Source of the DNA: JBGTLU01 sp041743935
Lineage (GTDB): Bacteria > Bacteroidota > Bacteroidia > Sphingobacteriales > Sphingobacteriaceae
Reading direction: 5' to 3'
Length of the DNA stretch: 44,528 nt
NCBI GenBank assembly: GCA_041743935.1
Contig: JBGTLU010000003.1
Span: 1 to 44,528 of the forward strand
Of this stretch, positions 25,126-33,394 are shown piece by piece (position 1 is the stretch's first letter; each line of letters starts with the position of its first letter). A model generated the notes under the pieces. It had not been told where the DNA came from, did not search any database, and worked only from the letters and a program-made list of their open reading frames with translations. Position numbers and translations under genes: made by a program.

Positions 25126-25611
25126 ATGGAAATTCCAAATGAATTTGACGGTATGCCAGAATTCGAAAAATTCTTTCAGCACAATAATGAAGAAGATGAA
25201 TTAGGCGAAGAATGGAAAATCATACCAAGGAGAACTGCCGCCAAAAAGCTTTATATGCAAGGTTGGAAGATTTTTAATTATTCCAGAATATTTTGTGAAA
25301 GTTTAAAAGGGGAATATGCCGAGATGAATACTTCCTTAATCTTGCAAAACGCATCTGTTCTCTGTCCAAAAATTGTTGGTGCCGAAAGTGGCGACATTTA
25401 CATCATTAGAATGGAAAATGCTTCCATTATTCGGACCAATGCAATAGAATTAAGAATACAAATGAAATCCTGTACACTTTTTGACAAAGCAACTGAAGAT
25501 TTAGCCGAAGTTATCCTGGAGGAAATAGAACTATTTAAAGAAAAATTTAAGGTTTGGATTAGTTATTTCGAAAAGGATGAGATGGAAGACGATTGGGGAT
25601 TGTATGGATAG
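25126..25611 (+). CDS. hypothetical acidic cytoplasmic protein
   Basis: A 161-residue protein without signal peptide or membrane span. It is acidic at both ends (NNEEDELGEEW; EKDEMEDDWGLYG) and has a mixed alpha/beta core with a Cys-containing centre. The late segment LAEVILEEIELFKEKFKVWI is probably a helix. I recognise no motif or family. TCTAATTTG about 20 bases before the ATG is an imperfect -7 element. No terminator follows; the palindromic element at 25639-25697 comes next. Codon usage and AT content do not stand out from the neighbours by eye. Confidence 0.6.
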   Translation: MEIPNEFDGMPEFEKFFQHNNEEDELGEEWKIIPRRTAAKKLYMQGWKIFNYSRIFCESLKGEYAEMNTSLILQNASVLCPKIVGAESGDIYIIRMENASIIRTNAIELRIQMKSCTLFDKATEDLAEVILEEIELFKEKFKVWISYFEKDEMEDDWGLYG

Positions 25612-25638
25612 TGCAGAGATTGTCTTTTCTATTATAAA

Positions 25639-25697
25639 CACACGCGAAATGCGTGTGGTAACGAGGGAGTGTTAGCACGGATTTCAAATCTGCGCTA
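25639..25697. repeat. two-hairpin palindromic element, REP-like
   Basis: Two palindromes lie 15 bases apart in a non-coding gap. The first is cacacgc-gaaat-gcgtgtg (25639-25657), a perfect 7-bp stem with a five-base loop. The second is tagcacggattt-c-aaatctgcgcta (25673-25697), matching at ten of twelve positions plus a G-T pair. Neither is followed by a T run, so they are not intrinsic terminators. The layout resembles REP-type repeats mobilised by RAYT transposases. Only one copy is visible and no transposase is in the window. Confidence 0.45.
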
Positions 25698-25785
25698 GTG
25701 GAGGTTTATTAATCACAATTTTTTCTAAACTTTCAAAGCACAAGATCCAGAGTAAATCAAATTTTTAAATTAAAGCCAAAACAAC

Positions 25786-25793
25786 TATATTTG
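25786..25793 (+). promoter_or_regulatory. -7 promoter element of the rimP-nusA-infB operon
   Basis: TATATTTG fully matches TAnnTTTG. Transcription would begin near 25799, giving a leader of about 50 bases that contains the strong hairpin at 25808-25828. The -33 region is T-rich but has no clear TTTG. Confidence 0.6.
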
Positions 25794-25807
25794 CAGCGCA
25801 GAAAAGG

Positions 25808-25834
25808 AGAGGGGACATTGTCCCCTCTTTTATT
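25808..25834 (+). promoter_or_regulatory. terminator-like hairpin in the rimP leader
   Basis: The stem gaggggac/gtcccctc (25809-25816 and 25820-25827), extended by an A-T pair, has a three-base loop and is followed by TTTTATTT. It ends about 20 bases before the rimP ATG and lies downstream of the probable promoter. It could be an attenuator of the operon, a start-site mRNA stabiliser, or a terminator for upstream readthrough. Confidence 0.6.
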
Positions 25835-25848
25835 TAGCCAAATTTTGG

Positions 25849-26310
25849 ATGAAACCTTTAGATAGAGTTATACAGCTAGTAGAAGAAAAAATTGCCGATA
25901 CCGATTTATTTATCGTAGAGGTAAAATCACTTCCTGTAAATAAAATCCAAATCATTTTAGATGGTGATACTGGTGTGCCCATTGAGCAATGTGCAGCAGT
26001 GAGTAGGCACGTTGGTTTTCATCTAGAGGAAGAAAATGTATATGATACTGCTTATACTTTAGAAGTATGTTCTTTTGGTGTTGGTTCGCCACTAAAACTT
26101 ACTCGCCAATACATCAATAACATTGGCAGAAAAGCAGATGTAAAATGCAAAGACGGCAAAAGGCTAGAAGGCAAAATAACAGAAGCTTATGAACAAGGTA
26201 TCGTTCTAGAACATCAGGTAAAAGAAAAAGGGAAGAAAGCCCAAACCATTACTACCCCAATAGCAATGGATAATATAAATGAATTAGTAATTTTGGTTAG
26301 TTTTAAATAA
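25849..26310 (+). CDS. rimP: ribosome maturation factor RimP
   Basis: A 153-residue protein needed for assembly of the 30S subunit. The N-terminal alpha/beta domain includes VEVKSLPVNKIQIILDGDTGVPIEQC, and the family's typical EVCSFGVGSPLKLTRQY (variant of the SPGLDRPL segment) is near the middle. A C-terminal SH3-like barrel follows. The SPG core being FGVGSP is normal variation for Bacteroidetes as far as I recall. It is the first gene of the standard rimP-nusA-infB operon, ending three bases before nusA. Confidence 0.93.
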   Translation: MKPLDRVIQLVEEKIADTDLFIVEVKSLPVNKIQIILDGDTGVPIEQCAAVSRHVGFHLEEENVYDTAYTLEVCSFGVGSPLKLTRQYINNIGRKADVKCKDGKRLEGKITEAYEQGIVLEHQVKEKGKKAQTITTPIAMDNINELVILVSFK

Positions 26311-26313
26311 ACA

Positions 26314-27552
26314 ATGAGTAATATCAACTTAATCGACTCCTTCCAGGAGTTTAAACAATACAAAAACATCGATCGCCCAACCATGATGAGTGTGTTGGAA
26401 GAAGTGTTTCGTAGCATGCTGCGCCGTAAATACGGTACGGATGAAAACTGCGATATCATCGTTAACACAGAAAACGGTGACCTAGAGATTTGGAGAACAC
26501 GTGCTGTGGTAGAAGATGGTTTTTCGGAAGATGATGCCTTAGAAGTAGAAATTACCGAAGCAAAATCCATTGATGCCGATTTAGAAGTTGGCGACGATGC
26601 AATTGAGCAAATTACCTTAGAAAGTTTTGGCCGTAGAGCTATTTTAGCTGCTCGACAAACCTTGGTTTCTAAAATTCTGGAATTAGAGAAAGACGAAATC
26701 TACAAAAAATACAAAGATCGCGTAGGCGAAATCATCACAGGAGAAGTATACCAAGTTTGGAAAAAAGAGACTTTGGTTTTAGACGACGAAGGAAACGAGT
26801 TATTATTACCTAAGACAGAACAAATTCCAGCCGATTTCTTCAAAAAAGGCGATGGAGTTCGTGCAGTGGTTTTAAAGGTAGAAATGATTAACAATAGCCC
26901 TAAAATTATTATCTCTAGAACTGCTCCTGCATTTTTACAACGTTTGTTTGAATTAGAAGTGCCTGAGATATTCGATGGTTTAATCACCATCAAGAAAATT
27001 GTTCGCGAGCCGGGCGAGCGTGCCAAAGTAGCAGTTGAAAGCTACGATGATCGCATCGATCCGGTAGGTGCTTGCGTGGGGATGAAAGGTTCTCGTATTC
27101 ACGGCATTGTTCGCGAATTGAAAAATGAAAACATCGACGTTATTAACTTCACAGCCAATCATTCGCTTTACATACAACGTGCTTTAAGCCCAGCTAAAAT
27201 CACAACCATTAAGCTAGACGATGAAACCAAACGTGCTGCGGTGTATTTACGCCCAGATCAAGTTTCTTTGGCAATTGGTAAAGGCGGACATAACATTAAA
27301 TTGGCCGGAAAATTAACCGGTTACGAAATTGATGTTTACCGCGATGTGCAAGAGGGAGAAGAAGAAGATGTTGATTTAGATGAGTTTACAGATGAAATTG
27401 ACGGTTGGATTATCGATGAATTAAAATCTATAGGTTTAGATACTGCTCGTCAGGTTTTAAATTTAACTGTTGATGAATTGGTTAAAAGAACCGATTTAGA
27501 AGAAGTAACCGTAAAAGAAATTATATCCATACTTAAATCAGAGTTTGAATAA
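26314..27552 (+). CDS. nusA: transcription termination/antitermination factor NusA
   Basis: A 412-residue NusA with the core domains: N-terminal RNA-polymerase-binding domain (about 1-130), S1 domain (about 135-205, GEIITGEVYQVWKK), and two KH domains (GMKGSRIHGIVRELKNE, then AIGKGGHNIKLAGKL). The acidic C-terminal repeats of E. coli NusA are reduced to a single helical region with an EEEDVDLDEF stretch. NusA modulates pausing and termination. In E. coli it represses its own operon through the leader, which makes the hairpin before rimP worth noting. It lies three bases after rimP and 26 before infB. Confidence 0.97.
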   Translation: MSNINLIDSFQEFKQYKNIDRPTMMSVLEEVFRSMLRRKYGTDENCDIIVNTENGDLEIWRTRAVVEDGFSEDDALEVEITEAKSIDADLEVGDDAIEQITLESFGRRAILAARQTLVSKILELEKDEIYKKYKDRVGEIITGEVYQVWKKETLVLDDEGNELLLPKTEQIPADFFKKGDGVRAVVLKVEMINNSPKIIISRTAPAFLQRLFELEVPEIFDGLITIKKIVREPGERAKVAVESYDDRIDPVGACVGMKGSRIHGIVRELKNENIDVINFTANHSLYIQRALSPAKITTIKLDDETKRAAVYLRPDQVSLAIGKGGHNIKLAGKLTGYEIDVYRDVQEGEEEDVDLDEFTDEIDGWIIDELKSIGLDTARQVLNLTVDELVKRTDLEEVTVKEIISILKSEFE

Positions 27553-27578
27553 TCAAACACTGGAATAGAATACATTAA

Positions 27579-30464
27579 ATGTCAGAAGACAAAACATATC
27601 AACTTTTTAAAATAGCCAAAGAGCTTAACATTGGTTTGGCTACTGCTGCCGATTTTTTACGTGGCAAAGGGGAAACTATTGACCCTAAACCAACCGCTAA
27701 AATTAACGGTAAGCAGTACGACTTATTAATGAGCGAGTTTCAGTCGGATAAAAAAATCAAAGAAGAAGCCAGTCAGATTCACATCGGTAAAACCCGACGT
27801 GATGAGGTTTCTATGGAAGAAGAATTAGCTCCAAAACCATCGGCAAAAGATACCGAGCAAGAAGAAATTTTAATCAAAGGGGTTACAACAACTTCACCAA
27901 TTTCACCGAAAACAGAGCCTGTAGCTCCAAAAATTGAAACAGCTCCGGTAGAAGAAAAAAAACCTGAAGTTGTTGCAGAAGAACCGAAAGTGGAAGAGAA
28001 GTCTGGTCCAAAAATTATTGGCAAAATCGATTTAGATTCTATCAATACTAAAACAAGACCCGATAAAAAATCGGTTAAGCCAGTAGAAAATAAACCTACA
28101 CCGGTTGTTTCAGAAAAACCGAAACCAGAACCGGTTAAAGAAGAAACTGCCAAACTTGAAGTACCTCCAGCAGAAATTCCAAAAGTTGCGCCAGAGCCAC
28201 CGAAACAAGTAGTTCATGAGCCTATTAAAGAAACTCCAAAACCGGCCGCTGCAACCGAAGCAAACTTGCCACCTGAGCTTTACCGTGCAAAATCACAAAA
28301 ATTATCAGGACCAAATATTATTGGTAAGATTGAGTTACCAGCAGCAAGAAAGGCAACTCCGGTAGCATCTTCATCTGGACAGCCTGATGCATCAAAACGT
28401 AAACGCAAACGCAAAGACAATCCACGTCCGGATAGGCCTCAACAACAACAGCAAGGTGGAGGTCAACAAGGTGGCAGTGCACCAAGAACAGATAATCGCG
28501 GTCCAAGACCAGATAATAGACATAAACCGGTTGCAAAAGAAGAACCAACCGAGAAAGAAATACAAGATCAAATTAAGGCAACCCTTGCACGCCTAAGCGG
28601 AGCAGGTAAATCGGGTAAGTTTGCAGATCGTTCTAAATTTCGTCGACAAAAAAGAGATGACGTGGCTTCTGCAACCGAGGATGCTTTAGCAGAAAAAGAA
28701 CTTCAATCTAAAACATTAAAAGTTACCGAGTTTGTAACGGCTAATGAGTTAGCAAAAATGATGGATGTATCTGTAACACAGATTATATCTACCTGTATGA
28801 GTTTGGGATTATTTGTTTCCATCAACCAACGATTAGATGCCGAAACATTAACCATTGTTGCCGATGAATTTGGATATAAAGTTGAATTTGTAACGGCCGA
28901 TAATCAAGATTTATTTGAAGACGAGCAAGATATTGAGGAAGATTTAGAGCATCGTGCACCAATTATTACGGTAATGGGTCACGTGGATCATGGTAAAACT
29001 TCGTTGTTGGATTACATTCGCAAAACCAATGTGATAAGTGGCGAAGCGGGTGGAATTACCCAACACATTGGAGCATACGAAGTTTTTCTCGAAAATGGAA
29101 AGAAAATAGCCTTTTTGGATACCCCTGGTCACGAAGCATTTACTGCCATGCGTGCCCGTGGAGCAAAAGTAACCGATATAGTAATTATTGTGGTTTCTGC
29201 TGATGATAGCGTGATGCCTCAAACAGTAGAAGCAATAAACCACGCGCAAGCAGCTGGTGTACCATTGGTTTTTGCTATCAATAAAATAGATAAAGAAGGA
29301 GCAAATCCCGAACGAATAAAAGAACAATTAGCCAACATGAATATTTTGGTGGAAGATTGGGGTGGAAAATACCAGTGTCAAGAAATTTCTGCCAAATCTG
29401 GTTTCAATGTTGATTTGTTGTTAGAAAAAGTATTGTTAGAAGCAGAATTATTAGAACTCAAAGCAAATCCGAATAAACGAGCAGTGGGTACTGTAATTGA
29501 AGCTGCATTGGATAAAGGTAGAGGTATAGTTACTACAATTTTAGTTCAGGCCGGAACCTTACGTGTAGGAGATCCCATATTGGCTGGTAGTTACAGTGGT
29601 AGGGTAAAAGCCTTGCAAAATGATTTAGGAAAGAAAATTGAATTTGCAGGTCCGTCTACCCCAGTTCAAGTACTAGGATTTACCGGAGCACCTCAAGCAG
29701 GGGATAAATTTAACGCAATGGCTTCCGAGCCAGAAGCTCGTGAAATTGCTAATAAACGCTTACAATTAATAAGAGAACAAGGATTACGTACTCAAAAACA
29801 CATCACTTTAGATGAAATTGGACGTAGGTTAGCAATAGGCAATTTCAAAGAACTAAACATCATTGTAAAAGGAGATGTGGATGGTTCGGTAGAGGCATTA
29901 GCAGATTCATTATTGAAATTATCTACTTCAGAAATTCAAGTAAACATAGTTCACAAAGCGGTAGGTCAGATTTCAGAATCGGATGTGTTATTGGCAACGG
30001 CATCAGATGCTATCATCATTGGTTTCCAGGTTAGACCATCTCTTGGTGCACGTAAAATTGCAGAGCAAGAAGAAATTGATATCCGATTGTACTCTATTAT
30101 TTACGATGCAATTAATGAAATTAAACTTGCAATGGAAGGCATGTTAGCGCCAGAAATTGAAGAGAAAATTATATGTAACGTAGAAATTAGAGAAGTATTT
30201 AAAATCACCAAAGTTGGTACCATTGCCGGTTGTATGGTTTTAGACGGAAAGATTACTCGTAATACAAAAATCAGAATTGTGCGAAATGGTGTGGTTGTTT
30301 ATACTGGTGAACTTGCCTCTCTAAAACGTTTCAAAGACGATGTAAAAGAAGTTTTATCTGGTTATGAGTGTGGTTTAAATATTCAGAATTTTAATGATAT
30401 AAAAGTAGGAGACATAGTTGAGGGATACGAACAAGTGGAAGTAAAACGAAAATTAACTACTTAA
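27579..30464 (+). CDS. infB: translation initiation factor IF-2
   Basis: A 961-residue GTPase that brings initiator tRNA to the 30S subunit and promotes subunit joining. About 370 residues of low-complexity Pro/Glu/Lys-rich linker come first, with a Gln/Gly-rich patch (QQQQQGGGQQGG) and basic RKRKRK. Then come the IF2_N-like segment (TANELAKMMDVSVTQIISTC) and the G domain with GHVDHGKT (467-474), DTPGHEAF and NKID. Domains II-IV finish the protein. The long linker is common in Bacteroidetes. Its repeated IIGKI(D/E)L phrases are a short internal repeat of the linker. Last gene of the operon, with a terminator after it. Confidence 0.98.
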   Translation: MSEDKTYQLFKIAKELNIGLATAADFLRGKGETIDPKPTAKINGKQYDLLMSEFQSDKKIKEEASQIHIGKTRRDEVSMEEELAPKPSAKDTEQEEILIKGVTTTSPISPKTEPVAPKIETAPVEEKKPEVVAEEPKVEEKSGPKIIGKIDLDSINTKTRPDKKSVKPVENKPTPVVSEKPKPEPVKEETAKLEVPPAEIPKVAPEPPKQVVHEPIKETPKPAAATEANLPPELYRAKSQKLSGPNIIGKIELPAARKATPVASSSGQPDASKRKRKRKDNPRPDRPQQQQQGGGQQGGSAPRTDNRGPRPDNRHKPVAKEEPTEKEIQDQIKATLARLSGAGKSGKFADRSKFRRQKRDDVASATEDALAEKELQSKTLKVTEFVTANELAKMMDVSVTQIISTCMSLGLFVSINQRLDAETLTIVADEFGYKVEFVTADNQDLFEDEQDIEEDLEHRAPIITVMGHVDHGKTSLLDYIRKTNVISGEAGGITQHIGAYEVFLENGKKIAFLDTPGHEAFTAMRARGAKVTDIVIIVVSADDSVMPQTVEAINHAQAAGVPLVFAINKIDKEGANPERIKEQLANMNILVEDWGGKYQCQEISAKSGFNVDLLLEKVLLEAELLELKANPNKRAVGTVIEAALDKGRGIVTTILVQAGTLRVGDPILAGSYSGRVKALQNDLGKKIEFAGPSTPVQVLGFTGAPQAGDKFNAMASEPEAREIANKRLQLIREQGLRTQKHITLDEIGRRLAIGNFKELNIIVKGDVDGSVEALADSLLKLSTSEIQVNIVHKAVGQISESDVLLATASDAIIIGFQVRPSLGARKIAEQEEIDIRLYSIIYDAINEIKLAMEGMLAPEIEEKIICNVEIREVFKITKVGTIAGCMVLDGKITRNTKIRIVRNGVVVYTGELASLKRFKDDVKEVLSGYECGLNIQNFNDIKVGDIVEGYEQVEVKRKLTT

Positions 30465-30470
30465 TATTTA

Positions 30471-30501
30471 AAAGTCTCGATAATAAATCGGGACTTTTTT
30501 T
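30471..30501 (+). terminator. terminator of the rimP-nusA-infB operon
   Basis: The stem aaagtctcgat/atcgggacttt (one G-T pair) has a five-base loop and is followed by a T run ending at 30501. Confidence 0.88.
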
Positions 30502-30513
30502 CTTATTTGAATT

Positions 30514-31731
30514 ATGATAAGGCAACTATTTGCTACAATTAAATTGCACGAAGTAATATACATTGCTTCATTAATGCTCATTGCAATAGGAATGCCTTTG
30601 TGGCCTTTACTAATGAGCATAGGTCAAATTGCTTTAATTTTAAATTGGATAATTGAGGGAAATTTTAAAGAAAAACTCAATAAAATTAAACGTAATAGTA
30701 TTCTGCTTTTAATTCCTGGTATTTATTTAATGCATATCATTGGTTTAGCCTGGACCACAAATTTTTCTTATGCACTAAATGATTTACAAATAAAACTGCC
30801 ATTATTACTACTGCCCATTTTTATGATTAGTAGTATCAATATTCAATTAATTCAGCTAAAAAATATATTATTAGTTTTTATTTTATCCGTTACTGTATCT
30901 TCTTTTTATAGTTTTTATTTATACCAAACTCTGGATATAAATTTTTACTTTAATCTAAGAGAAATATCTCCAATCATATCTCATATTAGGTTAAGCTTAA
31001 TGTGCTGTTTAGCAGCTTTCGCTTGTTTTTTTCTAATTAACAGAGACAAACTATTTTCAAATAGAAATATTGGGCTAGTTATTTTGTCGATATGGCTATT
31101 AGTTTTTATTGGAATTCTGGGTGCAAGAATTACCTACGTAGCCATACCAATTATTTTAACCATATTTTTAATTCATTATTTAGTAAAACAAAAAAAGCTA
31201 ATCATTTCTGCTTTATTCGGATTAATTATGCTTATTGCACCTGTTTCATTTTATCATTTTATACCCAGTGTAAATTTTAGAGTTAATGAAGTAGTAGATG
31301 AATTAAATAGATATAAAGCAGGTGCAAACCCAAATGGCCAATCCATTCTACAACGTTTTGAATATTGGAAAGTGGGTGCTGGTTTAGTAAAAGAAAATTA
31401 TGTTTATGGAGTAGGCACTGGCGATGTGGATGATGCTTATCAGCAATATTATGAAACCAAAGGGACTTTATTAATTCCTAAATTCAGACATAGAGCACAC
31501 AATCAGTACCTCACTATTTTAATAACTTTCGGAATTTTTGGTGGCATATATTTTTTGGTGGCATATTTATTACCTGCTATAAGATCGGATAAATTATCTG
31601 CTTTTATGTTTGTTGTTTATTTCATAATTTCTTCTATTTCTATGTTAACAGAAGATACATTAGAGACGCAAGCAGGTGCAACATTTTTTGCTTTTTACTA
31701 TTTATTATTTCTGAAATTTAAAGAAGATTAG
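30514..31731 (+). CDS. O-antigen ligase/polymerase-like membrane protein
   Basis: A 405-residue protein with ten or more membrane spans. A periplasmic loop near residues 265-335 includes a His-containing FRHRAHNQYL and GVGTGDVDDAYQQYYE. That motif set is characteristic of the Wzy_C/WaaL (O-antigen ligase) family, which transfers lipid-linked glycans to lipid A-core or related acceptors. It lies beside two glycosyltransferase genes on the opposite strand, consistent with a surface polysaccharide role. The stop codon overlaps the stop of the convergent glycosyltransferase. Ligase versus polymerase cannot be separated by sequence alone. Confidence 0.82.
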   Translation: MIRQLFATIKLHEVIYIASLMLIAIGMPLWPLLMSIGQIALILNWIIEGNFKEKLNKIKRNSILLLIPGIYLMHIIGLAWTTNFSYALNDLQIKLPLLLLPIFMISSINIQLIQLKNILLVFILSVTVSSFYSFYLYQTLDINFYFNLREISPIISHIRLSLMCCLAAFACFFLINRDKLFSNRNIGLVILSIWLLVFIGILGARITYVAIPIILTIFLIHYLVKQKKLIISALFGLIMLIAPVSFYHFIPSVNFRVNEVVDELNRYKAGANPNGQSILQRFEYWKVGAGLVKENYVYGVGTGDVDDAYQQYYETKGTLLIPKFRHRAHNQYLTILITFGIFGGIYFLVAYLLPAIRSDKLSAFMFVVYFIISSISMLTEDTLETQAGATFFAFYYLLFLKFKED

Positions 31732-32483
31732 TTAGAAATCTTTTTAAGATGTATAAATTTCTGGTACGTTGCTTTCGCAGAAATGAAACATATTTTCATC
31801 CCATAATAACCATCTAAAATTCCAAGTTTCCAGATATAATCTTGTATAAATCTAATGCCGGGTTTTAAATAAATAGAATAGAAATTGGCGGTTTTATTTT
31901 TAGATTTTAATTCCTCTGCTCCTAGTTTTGCATATTTTAAAGCTTGCATTTTATGTTGTTCTACCGAGTAGTAGGAATAATGCAATAAATCGCCTTTAAT
32001 TTTTATCGCTTTTAAATCATGCTCAAAAATTAATATCTCGTGCACTTTACCACCTCCCCATTTTACATAATCTTTATTAAAAATTCTGATTTTAGTATCC
32101 GGATACCATCCGCAATGCCTAATCCATTTACCGCAATAATTGGTTAATCTATTAAATGAAATTACTGTTGTATTAAAATCAACTTGTAGATTTAGGATAG
32201 ATTTTTTTAGTTCTTCCGATAATTCTTCATCGGCATCTAAGGATAAAATTAATTTATTTTTTGATAGACTATTGGCAAAGTTTTTTTGCTCGCTATATCC
32301 ATCAAATTTATTTTGATAAAATTGTACTCCCAGTTCTTTGCAAATTAATTCTGTTTTATCGGTAGAAAATGAATCTACCACAATGATTTCATCGGCAATT
32401 GATTTTGCAGAATGTATACAACGAGCAATATTAATTTCTTCGTTATAGGTAATAATTACCACAGAAATAGGTTGCTGTGTCAT
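31728..32483 (-). CDS. glycosyltransferase family 2 protein, WaaE/KdtX-like
   Basis: A 251-residue GT-A fold enzyme. The opening PISVVIITYNEEINIARCI and the metal-binding SLDADEE (Asp83-x-Asp85) are clear. The middle FNKDYVKWGGGKVHEIL, with HYSYYSVEQH, resembles WaaE/KdtX-type core glycosyltransferases. No membrane span is strong, but the C-terminal hydrophobic face may bind the membrane. Likely role: adding a sugar to the lipopolysaccharide core; the donor is unknown. It overlaps the upstream glycosyltransferase gene by four bases (ATGA type), so the pair is translationally coupled. Confidence 0.88.
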   Translation of the reverse strand: MTQQPISVVIITYNEEINIARCIHSAKSIADEIIVVDSFSTDKTELICKELGVQFYQNKFDGYSEQKNFANSLSKNKLILSLDADEELSEELKKSILNLQVDFNTTVISFNRLTNYCGKWIRHCGWYPDTKIRIFNKDYVKWGGGKVHEILIFEHDLKAIKIKGDLLHYSYYSVEQHKMQALKYAKLGAEELKSKNKTANFYSIYLKPGIRFIQDYIWKLGILDGYYGMKICFISAKATYQKFIHLKKISN

Positions 32484-33352
32484 TTAATTATTGTATAATT
32501 TTTATACTCTCCAATTCGCCAACCGCTTATACTTTCAATACTTTGTAATATTTTATTTTTAAAGGATAATTTCTTTTTTGTGGGGTCGAAATTAAATTGC
32601 CAATTCATTTTGTTTATTCTTTCTTGCATTACTTTTGGATGGGTGCCTTCAAATCGTTTAAGGCTATCAATTTTAGCATAATCAAATTCAGATATATCTG
32701 GTATATTATTATTCACCCATTCATCTGAGTGCCACAATTTATTAAATGTTTTCGCTTTTTCTTGTTGTTTTCTGGGGTCTTTTACCCATCCGTAATGATG
32801 TATATGGGCATCAATTGGTTTTACTTTTAATTTTCTGCCATCAATTCTAAACCCTTGTGCATCTTTATACGATTCTATATTTGGCAGATTTCTTACTACA
32901 CGTATTTCATTTCTGTACCATCTGCGCGAATTTCCAATAAAATCATACGAACCATAAAAATGGTGGTATTTAAACAGAAACCCCTCAACGGTATAATTAT
33001 TTAAATTATCATGCATTGCCTGTTTAATTATTGGCAAATCTTTTTCGTGTGCGCATTCATCGCCTTGTATGTAAAAAGCCCAATCTGTATCAGCTGAAAT
33101 TTCGCGATATGCTTTGTTGGTTTCATCCGCCAATACTCTTCCGCCTTCCCTCAAAGATTCATCCCAAATGCTGGGGATAATTTTAATTTTATTGGTTCTA
33201 ATGGATTGAATCAAATCTGTAGTATTATCCTCTGAATTGGCTACCACAACTATAAACTCATCGCAAATGGGTAGGATGGAAGTAATGGCCTCAATAATTG
33301 GATAATCAAACTTTATAGCATTCCGAATAAAAGTGAATCCTGTTACTTTCAT
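32480..33352 (-). CDS. glycosyltransferase family 2-like protein
   Basis: A 290-residue protein with a GT-A style N-terminus (KVTGFTFIRNAIKFDYPIIE, then FIVVVANSEDNTTDLI). Where family 2 enzymes carry DxD, this one has YIQGDE (Asp98-Glu99), a variant seen in some members. A second acidic/His segment, KPIDAHIHHYGWVKDPR, lies around residues 178-195. It probably transfers a sugar during surface glycan assembly; the donor and acceptor are unknown. First gene of a two-gene unit with the WaaE-like gene. Confidence 0.8.
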   Translation of the reverse strand: MKVTGFTFIRNAIKFDYPIIEAITSILPICDEFIVVVANSEDNTTDLIQSIRTNKIKIIPSIWDESLREGGRVLADETNKAYREISADTDWAFYIQGDECAHEKDLPIIKQAMHDNLNNYTVEGFLFKYHHFYGSYDFIGNSRRWYRNEIRVVRNLPNIESYKDAQGFRIDGRKLKVKPIDAHIHHYGWVKDPRKQQEKAKTFNKLWHSDEWVNNNIPDISEFDYAKIDSLKRFEGTHPKVMQERINKMNWQFNFDPTKKKLSFKNKILQSIESISGWRIGEYKNYTIIK

Positions 33353-33394
33353 TAATTTTTATAATTTGCGTTGGCTAAAATAAGCCTTCGGCAG

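Noticed and set aside
27779..28153. Minus-strand frames of over 100 codons within infB and nusA
   Set aside because: They mirror the low-complexity linker and other coding sequence on the plus strand, and have no start context or homology I can recognise.
28000..28400. Repeated IIGKI(D/E)L phrases in infB as a genomic repeat
   Set aside because: These are short coding repeats of the IF-2 linker, common in this low-complexity region, not a mobile repeat.
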